From Lactuca virosa (taxonomy: Eukaryota > Streptophyta > Magnoliopsida > Asterales > Asteraceae), in assembly GCA_928212115.1 (NCBI GenBank), contig CAKMRJ010001112.1, positions 401,421,493 through 401,485,492 of the forward strand: a stretch of 64,000 nt of DNA, in the 5' to 3' direction. The notes beneath the pieces were generated by a model. It did no database searches. It was not told the origin of the DNA and saw nothing but the letters and a program-made list of their open reading frames with translations. A program made the translations under genes and the position numbers. Positions 55,576 through 64,000 of the stretch are shown piece by piece. Positions within the stretch are counted from its first letter, which is position 1; every line of letters begins with the position of its first letter.

Positions 55576-56059
55576 ATCTGTCACACCCCAAAACCGGAAC
55601 GGCGGAAACGTTCTGGGGTGGAGGACGTCATGTTTAGTATCACAAGACATGTATCATAGTAAGCAAAGTAATGAGCAACCATTTCATTAGAAAGAAGGTA
55701 TTTACAAAGGGTGTGTTCACAAAACATAAAATACATAAGCAAATAACAAACAAAACTTGAAGCTATACTGCTCCATCTTCTGAATCCCAGTGCGAGTACC
55801 TGTCTACTAGGCTCCTGAGAATACAAGTTATTTGAAAGAGTTGATCAGCAATTAAGCTGGTGAGTTCATAAGATTTTAGTGATGTAAGTAAGTTGTAAAA
55901 TGTTGTGGTAAACTGCTGTTGAAAATGTAGTTGAAAAATGTAATAAGTTGTGAATTCTGTTTAGAAAAGTTCGCCTGTTCCTCCAGGAAATCCTATATTT
56001 CCTGCCTTGATGAAAGATAAGTAAAAATGACTCTACAATCCTTTCTATGTGTACTAAAT

Positions 56060-56850
56060 GGATACAAGTTATATAAAACTAAGAGTAAACAAACAATCGA
56101 TTGTGTGTATCCGCCCTAAGCCCACAACCAAACAAGGAACAGGGAATGAGGCGGATGACACACATCCCATTGGTTTTTAGATCCTTATTGTATATAACCC
56201 TGGTGTATTCTCTTGGTACTCATGGAGTTAACTGTAATAGTTCCTTCGTATTTGAATGAAAAGATTCTTTAAGAAAACCCATATTTTGTATAGAAAAATG
56301 GTGACCACAGTGATTACTTCTATAATCACTAAGTTTATACTGGCTACATATGATCTAATATCGGATAGAGAGTTAATTGGGTGAATCTGCCCTAAGCCCA
56401 CAACCACACAAGGAACAGGAAGTCAGGCGGAAAGCACACATCCAACTATCTATTGGGTATTAATGATATATAACCGTGCTGTATAAACTAAAGTATTATA
56501 GAGTCAATCACCAAAGGTCCTTTGAGGTTATATTGGTTTAATAAAATAGATTAAACCCTTAACTGGTAAGTTTCTAGTTTTGTATGCCAAACGTTCTGAT
56601 TTGGAAAGTATGTTTTGTACTAGAAAGCTGTGCATTGACTCTGTGTCCTATGACTTGACCCATACCTGGTACCCCTATGATGACTCAATGTATACTGGAC
56701 ATATATATCTAGAATCGAATATATAATAGACTGGATGAATCTACTCCAAGCCCACAACCAAACAAGGAACAGGAAATGAAGCGGAAAACACACATCCTAT
56801 CACCTGTCGGATCCTATTGATATATATGTATCCTTTGATGTATACATTAA
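56060..56850. repeat. Three large hairpins with conserved loop in middle LTR
   Basis: Loop cores at 56122-56143, 56398-56419 and 56752-56773. Each is a 22-nt block beginning CCACAACC and ending AAGGAACAGG, closed by TCCGCC/GGCGGA or a variant (TCTGCC/GGCGGA; TCTACT/AGCGGA) and by further complementary blocks outward, e.g. AGTTTATAC (56331) with GTATAAACT (56480) and AATGTATAC (56688) with GTATACATT (56840). Unit length is about 150 nt. Six other copies lie at 48852, 59616, 60392, 62404, 63657 and 63929. Confidence 0.8.
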
Positions 56851-57086
56851 GGAATCATAAGGTTAGCATTACGGTCTTCCCTACTAAACGTAGCCTCCTA
56901 CCAAGGCCTCAAATGTTATGTATGTTTGTATCTTGTATGTTGAGTATTTCCCAAAGTGTGACTATCATTAACTAAGTATAGTCTATACATTAATGGAATA
57001 TGTGAGAAGATCACAAAGTAAATGTAATAGGGAAAATAATGTTCTACCTCAGCAGTGACACTGGTGGTTATATAGTAATAAAATAC

Positions 57087-57308
57087 AGACTCCAGGTAGT
57101 ATTAAATGTACAATACACCTCGGGGAGTCTAAAGAAATGAAACGTAGACTCCAGGTGGTATTAAATGAACAATACGCCTCGGAGAGTCTTAAAGAAATGA
57201 AATGCAGACTCCAGGTGGTATTAAATGAACAATATGCCTCGGAGAGTCTAAAGAAATGAAATGCAGACTCCAGGTAGTATTAAATGGACAATACACCTCG
57301 GGGAGTCT
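57087..57308. repeat. Tandem repeat of four 59-60 bp hairpin units
   Basis: Units start at 57087, 57146, 57206 and 57265. Each runs from AGACTCCAGGT through GTATTAAATG..CAATA to CCTCGG.GAGTCT, so AGACTCC pairs with GGAGTCT-like ends and GTATT with AATAC. Units 1 and 4 are alike, as are 2 and 3. Confidence 0.85.
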
Positions 57309-58269
57309 ATTTGCCTTTAATTCTTAGTTAGTTAATTAAAGGTTAGAATGTGAACTCGTATGTAACCATGCTGATCGACGGCTGAATAACTGATGACCCT
57401 CTGGTGTCATATGTAGTGAGGTAACATTCTGTCACCCCTTGGCCTTATAGGCTGGGATTGTAGCTAGCAGTCGGGGTGTGGGAGTGTCTGTCCCGTATAG
57501 ATCTATACACACAATGCCCGCTCTCCCTCCAGGAGACTCTGGTTACAAGGTGATACCACAATGAAGTGTTGTATCAAAAGTAGTATGTCACATTCTATTT
57601 ATAGTATTCAAATGTTTGTATAGTGTAGTAATGTTCACTCTGTACTAGTGCATAGTATACTCTCTTGTTTAGTGTATAGTGTGCTCTCTTGTATAGTGTA
57701 TAGTGTGTACTGTTTCTCATAATAGTGTGTTCTGACTCGTGTATGAACTGACTCCAAACTATACCTATTATAGTTTACCAGTAATATACTTAAACTGTTG
57801 TTGAAAAGGCTCTTTTATCTACTAAGTTATGCTTGCACTTTAAAACGGAGTTTTGGTAAAACTATAAAGTAACATAACTTTAAAAGAGTTTTTGAAATGT
57901 TTTGACAACTTATAAATGACATAAGTCATCCTTTTGAAAATGTTTATAACAAACAATTACACAATTAACATTGTGTCCAACTTGTATTCCCCCCCTTAAA
58001 ACATTTAAAACGGTTAAAAGATTCATTACGGGGTATGAACTCACCTGATGTGGGTGATTCAACGGATACACGTGTAAGGATGAGAAGTTCCACGAATGAA
58101 GTCCCGAGACAGAACAAGTCCTAAATGACATACATTGGCATGTATTGACATAAATATAGTGCTTTGAAGCAACCAAATGCAAGGGAACACCTCACGGGAC
58201 TAGGAAACACTTTGGCCAAGTGTTGGAATCACATGTGATTCAACTAAAGAGTGTTAAAAGCCATGACTT

Positions 58270-58760
58270 GGTGTTTACGGCCATGTGTTTACGGCCAAGG
58301 GAGTTTATGGCCGTAAACTCATGGTCAAAGTTGCATATGAGGTTGTTTGAAGGCCAGGGAAGCTTGAGGGGATTTTACTCTACACAATGGTGAGAAAGAC
58401 CAACTCTTTGGAGAGTGTTGAGGTGTTTACGGCCACGGGAGTTTACTCCTGGCCGTAAACTCTCTTGGTGGTCACTTTTAGGGTCTCAAAGGTAAGGAGT
58501 TTCAAAGGCTTACATGTCCCAAAGGTTAGCAAAGGCATATAAGTGTTTAAGGTCCAAAACTTGACCATTCTTGGAGTTTACGGCCAAGGGTAGTTACTCT
58601 TGGGCCGTAAACTCTCAAATGATGAGTTTGGGGATGATTCAAGGTCTTACAAAGCACCTGGGAGTGTTTTAGCCTCGAATCTAAGCCTTAGGAAGAGTGT
58701 AGGGCCAAAATGACACCTTAATAAGGGTTTACGGCCAAGGGAGATTGCTTGGCCGTAAAC
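58270..58760. repeat. Cluster of GTTTACGGCC / GGCCGTAAAC motifs
   Basis: Repeated GTTTACGGCCA or GGCCGTAAACTC, often in facing pairs separated by 5-15 bases (for example 58302-58320, 58433-58461, 58578-58616, 58727-58760). A complete GTTTACGGCCGTAAAC palindrome is at 59152-59167. Confidence 0.75.
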
Positions 58761-59391
58761 TCCTTCTGGGTTTGTGTTCTTGATGATTTAAAGGTTCTAA
58801 GCATGAACCTTAACTAGATATGAGGTATAGGGAGGAGTACTTACGATATAGAATCTTGAAAGGGTCGATTTTGGCCAAGAACACTAGTGTGTGTTCTTGG
58901 TGTTCTTGGTGAAACTTGAAGATTTAAAGATCTAGTTGAAATGAATGTTTCCATGGATGAAATCAAAGAGTGTAACTAGTAGATGAAGTGTAACAACAAA
59001 TCAAGGGAAGAACACTTATGTTTTTGAAGATCTAGGATGAAGATCGAGATGATAGTTGAGAGAGAATTGGAGTGTTCTTGAGGTTGGAAGGAAAGAAATG
59101 GCTGAAAATGACCAAGGACCATATATATAGCCTTGAGTTTACGGCCACATGAGTTTACGGCCGTAAACTCATTGGTCTGGTGGCAGTGAACTCCTTGCAA
59201 TGGGGTTAGGGCTTGATTTGTTGTACAGTTTCTCTAGCAGGTACATTCTAACACTTATTCCTTAAGTGTACTAGGCTTAAACTCCTTAGAATGACCTTTA
59301 ACCAGGCTAGAACTCATTACCAATGAGTCTGACACTCTGTTGGGTTGACGGACTGGGCTTTAAAAGCAAAAAAAAAATTCAGGCTGCCACA

Positions 59392-59420
59392 TCATCCCCT
59401 CGTTAGAGGGAATTTCGTCC
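59392..59420 (-). other. Element C polypurine tract region
   Basis: On the element strand GGGACGAAATTCCC, then ACGAGGGGATGA, directly precede the TGTGGCAGCC start of the LTR. Confidence 0.7.
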
Positions 59421-60629
59421 CGAAATTTGCTTTCCTTGCAGTACTACTGGGGTTGCGTTCCTTTGATATGCATAATACCCACTCGTAGACCTGGCAACTT
59501 TGCCCTGGTGTTCATGATAGGATTTGTACTTGGTCTTTCTATCATTACTTCGTGTATACAGGTCGTATATAATTAGGATTAGTAAGACAGTAGGATGTGC
59601 GACTCTGCCCCAGGTCCACAACCATACAAGGAACAGGAGATAGGGCGGAAACACACATACTAAATCTGCGTAATCATAATCATATACCACCCTCGCGTAT
59701 GAACTGATTAGTGATAAGTGAGACGTATACATCCTTAGCCTCTGTGCTTGAACTTGGTCTGCTGGATGAGTGGTATTTCATGATGGTTTGCGGTCATACG
59801 ACGGAAAAGCTTCAGAGGACAAAGTACTCTTCGCACGAGTACTTCGGGGTTTAGAATACGAAAGACAAACTGAGGTTTAGGTCGGACAATCGATACGAAT
59901 GACAAAGGTTTCGAGAACTTGACAATCGATGTGATAGAAACATATGAACTTGGTATGGTGAGGACCACGCCAATTCAAGACGAAAGATAGTAACGGACTC
60001 TTTACTGAACAAAGTTTTTGGCCGATTTGAAAGAAACGTTTGTTATACGATGATGTACTTCCCTAGTGTGTTCGTAAATGTACCCTTAGTGCGTTCGACT
60101 GTGTACTCTTAGTGTGTTCGATAGCGTACTCTTTGTCTAGTAGGTAGTATGTTCTCTTAGTATATAGTGTGTAGTAAGTAATTTTTCTCGTTGTAGTGTT
60201 CTCCCCTCTTGATGTTACCACTTCTACGTATCGTACCGCGACGTGCGCGTACATACCGCGAAAGTGTTTTGTTAACTAGTATTGATACTTCATATCTTGA
60301 TCCTCCTTGGTACCACTACGATCGCCTGTCATATACAAGTTATGAATATTAAGGTGGATAAGACATTCGACTGAGTAACTCTGCCTCAAATCCACAACCA
60401 AACGAGGAACAGGAATTAAGGCGGAATCACTCACTCTAAGCCTGCAACATCTTAGTTACGCACAACCCTGATGTATATGTTCAGCCATCATAGCTTCTCT
60501 AAACGGATCCTTTAGTTCTCTATAATACTGTGACTTGTTTCAAAAAGTGAGTTATTATAGTTACTTTTAGGTGTTATCCCCAAGTTTTAATCTTATAAAA
60601 ATATAAATTAATTTTTTTTAAAACAATTA
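59421..60629 (-). other. Element C 3' non-coding region
   Basis: No recognisable gene. Large hairpins with loop cores 59616-59637 and 60392-60413. The minus-strand frames at 59403-59732 and 59735-59968 match nothing I know. Confidence 0.55.
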
Positions 60630-61815
60630 CTAGGTCGAAAACGTACCGCTGCTCGAAGGCGACTCCGAGGTCGATTCCCCTGCGGTGATCATCAGAATCC
60701 GTCCATCCGCTCCTGAGTTCTTTGTTATCGGGCAGTCCTCCTGGTAGTGTCCAGTTTCGCCACAGCCATAGCAGGCTTGGTTTTCTTCAACTCCGGGGAC
60801 TTGGGAGATCGGTCGAGCCGGTGCCCTGCAGAAACGGACTGTGTGTCCTTTTTTGTGGCAGTTCAAACACTGCATTTTCCGACATACTCCGGTGTGGTGA
60901 TATCTGCACTTCCCATACTTCGGAAGGGTTCCAGCATATCGACTGGCAGGTGCTGGAGTAGCAGGTGTTGTGGCGGCGTACATAGTACTCGCTCGCTCCT
61001 CCTTCCTCTTGTTCCCCGGCTTCTGTCCATAGTCCCATTCCCTCGATGGCTCGGAGGCTAAGACTTCTACGCCATGGTGGAATTCATAGTCGATGAGTTG
61101 CTGAGCCAGGTGCTTTGCACTATCGAATGTGGCTGGGTTAGAAGACAACACGTTTCCTCGGGTCGGGGCAGTCAGACCCCAGATGTATATCTCAATCTTC
61201 TTGCTCTTCGGGGTAACCATCCCGGGGCACAGTGCTGCCAGGTCGCTAAATCTGTTAGTGTAGGCCACTATGTCTGAGCCGACCATTTTGAGCTCCCATA
61301 GCTCTTGTTCCAGCTTTTGTACTTCGCCCCTTGAGCAGTACTCTCTCATCATCATTTCCTTCAAGTTTTCCCAGCCCATATAATTTGCCACTGTTAAAGT
61401 CAGTGACTTAACATAGCCATTCCACCACGTTAAGGCTCTCCCGAAGAAGGTGCAGGCAGCAAACTTCACTTTGCTCCCCTCGGGGCACGAACAGATCTCG
61501 AAAATCGACTCTGTTCTCTCGAACCATTGCATCAAAGCAATGACTCCACCATTTCCGTCAAAGGAATTGGGTTTGCAGCTCATGAAGTCTTTATACGTAA
61601 ATTCCCGCGGGTATTCGTGGATGTATCCGTGGTTGTTTAGGTGAGCATTGCTACTAGATCCACCGATACCACTTGCGCGAATTTGGGTTAGGGCGGCTGT
61701 CGTTGCTGTCGTTACCGTTGCCTGAAAAGCAGCTAAATTGAACTGTGGCGGGGGTAGTGGTGGTTGAGTTGGAGTCATCGGAGTAGGGTGCCCTGTTCAA
61801 TCTGCGAGGAGGCAT
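60630..61815 (-). pseudogene. Element C gag
   Basis: The 382-residue open frame (60630-61778, MTPTQPPLPPPQ) is nearly the whole gag. Comparison with B (MPPRKR..) indicates that the original start is MPPRRLNRAP at 61815, with a small frameshift between about 61775 and 61800, so translation from 61815 would fail. Core blocks: YKDFMSCKPNSFDGNGGV, KFAACTFFGRALTWWNG, EYCSRGEVQKLEQELW, DLAALCPGMV. Zinc knuckles CLNCHKKGHTVRFC and CYGCGETGHYQEDC at about 60745-60880. Ends SSSGTFST and stop; B reads on after a similar GMF into protease, so the pol deletion starts here. The open frame could still be made from the internal Met. Confidence 0.85.
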
Positions 61816-63098
61816 CCTTGCTAAAAAGAATACAAGGATGAGATGGAATAAGTGTAAAGCAATGGACACAAGCCGAAAGCTGAAAAGACAAGCTTATCCC
61901 AGTTCTGAGTGTACCGAGTCCTGACTTCCACAGGGTTATAGAAACAATTCATAAAAGAGTCTATACTCAATAAACTCTATGAATTTGAAATGGTTATCCT
62001 CGAATGAATACATGTTACCTGAATAACTGTTACCAGTTGCATGTAAGAAGTAATCCTACCACATAATGTGAGCAGTGTTTCCACTTGCTCATTAAGTTAA
62101 CAAGATTATTAGTTATTAGCATGACGTGCAAGACGTTTTGGTTACTTCGGTTGCTCCTTCTTTGAAAGCTTCTCATGAACTTGTTCTTGTTCCTCTTTGA
62201 CTCTTCTGTTGTCTACTATGAGGAAGCGGTTACATATATATGGGTTTGTCGTGCGAGAATGGAAGTGTCTAAAGAATCTATGAGATTTAAGTGTAACATT
62301 ATGGGGTGATACTTACAGAGTCCTCCTATAATTGCACAATGTAGACAAGTTGTATATAACTTAAGACTAAATAGACCTTCGAATAAGTGATCCTACTCCA
62401 AAACCACAACCAAACAAGGAACAGGTAGTGGAGCGTAGATCACAATTCTAAGTCTATAAAAATCTCAATTATATATAACCTTGGAAGTATACATTGCAAG
62501 ATTATAGACCTATCCGTAAGGGTCTTTTAAGTTATCACATAAGTCATTTGTATAGTGCCTAAAATACTCCTATAGTATTTTAATGTAAGGTACTTAGTAT
62601 GTTTCAAACTTGTTATCGTGTCATAGTGTCACAAAATACTCCCATAGTATTCTAATGTAGTGAACTTGGTATGTTTTGAACTTGTTATCGCGTTATAGTA
62701 TCATAGAATACTCCTATAGTATTCTAACTCAAATGTACTTGTTCTAGTATTCCCTTGACTTAGTATTCGGTAAGTTTTAAGACTGTTGCAACACCACATC
62801 ACTCCCAAACACATGTCGGTCACATCTCGAATGAATATAGTTGATCAGGCTATATTGATCCTAGCTTATGATTACATAACTGTTCAGGTTTGACGACAGT
62901 ATTCAACCCTTAAATACTTTTGGTTCTGTTTTCCTTTTGATACTCGTTCTAGTATGTACATGTATCGGCAAGTAGGTATATTTTTATAACTTATCATTAT
63001 ACCCTTAAAATATACCATTATCCAGAGCACTTAAGCCCCATTGTATTTATAGTTGTATATCTTTTATTGGTTGATATACTTAGTTCACTATAAACAAT
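61816..63098 (-). other. Element C leader
   Basis: Non-coding. Contains one large hairpin (core 62404-62425) and three near-palindromes of AAAATACT..AGTATTTT type at 62561-62581, 62633-62653 and 62706-62724, spaced 70-73 bp. The final 350 bases match the B leader. Confidence 0.65.
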
Positions 63099-63110
63099 GC
63101 TCTGATACCA
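63099..63110 (-). other. Element C primer-binding site
   Basis: GCTCTGATACCA on the plus strand, three bases before the right LTR. Confidence 0.88.
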
Positions 63111-63113
63111 ATC

Positions 63114-64000
63114 TGTCACACCCCAAAACTGGAACGGCGGAAACGTTCTGGGGTGGAGGACGTCATGTTTAGTATCACAAGACATGTATCATAGTAAGCA
63201 AAGTAATGAGCAACCATTTCATTAGAAAGAAGGTGTTTACAAAGGGTGTGTTCACAAAACATAAAATACATAAGCAAATAACAAACAAAACTTGAAGCTA
63301 TACTGTTCCATCTTCTGAATCCCAGTGCGAGTATCTGTCTACTAGGCTCCTGAGAATACAAGTTATTTAAAAGAGTTGATCAGCAATTAAGCTGGTGAGT
63401 TCATAAGATTTTAGTGATGTAAGTAAGTTGTAAAATGTTGTGGTAAACTGCTGTTGAAAATGTAGTTGAAAAATGTAATAAGTTGTGAATTCTGTTTAGA
63501 AAAGTTCGCCTGTTCCTCCAGGAAATCCTATATTTCCTGCCTTGATGAAAGATAAGTAAAAATGACTCTACAATCCTTTCTATGTGTACTAAATGGATAC
63601 AAGTTATATAAAACTAAGAGTAAACAAACAATCGATTGTGTGTATCCGCCCTAAGCCCACAACCAAACAAGGAACAGGGAATGAGGCGGATGACACACAT
63701 CCCATTGGTTTTAGATCCTTATGTATATAACCCTGGTGTATTTCTTGGTACTCATGGAGTTAACTGTAATAGTTCCTTCATATTTGAATGAAAAGATTCT
63801 TTAAGAAAACCATATTTTGTATAGAAAAATGGTGACCACAGTGATTACTTCTATAATCACTAAGTTTATACTGGCTACATATGATCTAATATCGGATAGA
63901 GAGTTAATTGGGTGAATCTGCCCTAAGCCCACAACCACACAAGGAACAGGAAGTAAGGCGGAAAGCACACATCCAACTATCTATTGGGTATTAATGATAT
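63114..64000 (-). repeat. Right LTR of element C, cut by the window edge
   Basis: First 887 bases of an LTR almost identical to 55579-56465. Holds two large hairpins (cores 63657-63678 and 63929-63950). Confidence 0.88.

Larger units (their letters stand above)
50869..55578 (-). mobile_element. Element B: internal region of a Gypsy element
   Basis: Minus strand. PBS at 55564-55575 adjoins the LTR at 55579, gag starts at 54965, followed by protease, RT, RNase H and integrase. The integrase end, chromodomain region and PPT are absent at the 50868 junction. Leader (55000-55560) and gag are clearly related to element C. B is therefore the 3'-truncated partner of a two-element array that shares the middle LTR. 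Confidence 0.82.
55579..59391 (-). repeat. Middle LTR shared by elements B and C (3.8 kb)
   Basis: Starts TGTCACACCCC beside the B PBS and ends GCTGCCACA beside the C PPT, so it serves as 5' LTR of B and 3' LTR of C. Its first 890 bases match 63114-64000 with about 11 differences by eye. Contents: three large hairpins (loop cores 56122, 56398, 56752), a four-unit tandem repeat (57087-57308) and TTTACGGCCGTAAA motifs (58270-58760, 59142-59170). 3.8 kb is long for a plant LTR. No protein-coding frame of note. Confidence 0.85.
59392..63113 (-). mobile_element. Element C: gag-only non-autonomous Gypsy element
   Basis: Minus strand, PBS at 63099-63110 beside the right LTR, PPT at 59392-59420 beside the middle LTR. 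Coding content is one gag gene (60630-61815); protease, RT, RNase H and integrase are absent. The gag frame stops at the place where protease follows in B, and the 1.2 kb from there to the PPT has only non-coding DNA with two large hairpins. With two similar LTRs it looks like a fairly recently inserted, protein-dependent derivative. Confidence 0.8.

Overview
This window looks like plant nuclear DNA from repeat-rich (probably heterochromatic) sequence. I found no convincing host gene, tRNA, rRNA, operon or CRISPR array. Nearly all recognisable content is LTR retrotransposons of the plant Copia and Gypsy types, several nested inside one another, plus a Mutator-type foldback DNA transposon. The primer-binding sites (TGGTATCAGAGC for initiator Met-tRNA, and a tRNA-Asp type TGGCG..CCGGGGA) are standard for plant elements. 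The recurrent ACTCGACGAGT, TACGGCCGTA and GTACGC..GCGTAC motifs remind me of lettuce and relatives (Asteraceae); that is recollection, not something the window proves.

Layout. 1-1232: unassigned, perhaps an old LTR end. 1238-12092: Copia-1, plus strand, TSD CTAAT, decayed coding region, with Gypsy G1 (7574-11187, TSD CATTG) nested in its 3' part. 12098-13223: unique-looking AT-rich DNA with a long (TA)n. 13224-28082: minus-strand Gypsy-like E1 with 2.1-2.3 kb LTRs and a short internal region, split by Copia-2 (17734-25734, TSD GAATG), the best preserved Copia here. 28083-32887: intergenic DNA holding a 1055-bp foldback Mutator-like element (29071-30125, 9-bp TSD AAAATAATA) and a doubtful hAT-like remnant. 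32888-39565: an Athila-like Gypsy with gag, protease and an Athila ORF1/env-like gene but no reverse transcriptase, RNase H or integrase. 39741-48278: minus-strand chromovirus-like Gypsy A, TSD AATAA, full domain set but broken. 48364-64000: minus-strand array LTR - element B - LTR - element C - LTR in which B and C share the middle 3.8-kb LTR; B has gag-RT-integrase, C only gag.

The coding parts behave as expected for LTR elements: gag makes the particle, protease matures the polyprotein, RT/RNase H copies the RNA, integrase inserts the DNA. No complete polyprotein is intact, so any recent mobility needed proteins supplied in trans.

The least expected signal is non-coding. Several families carry repeated short hairpins whose loop or core is nearly invariant while the arms change but stay complementary between copies. 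The clearest is a roughly 150-nt foldback with a 22-nt conserved loop, present nine times between 48.8 and 64 kb; four further hairpin families occur in the Copia leaders and E1 LTRs. A separate paired near-palindrome (ACTCGTCGAGT / ACTCGACGAGT) is shared by three unrelated elements. All alignments and counts were made by eye.
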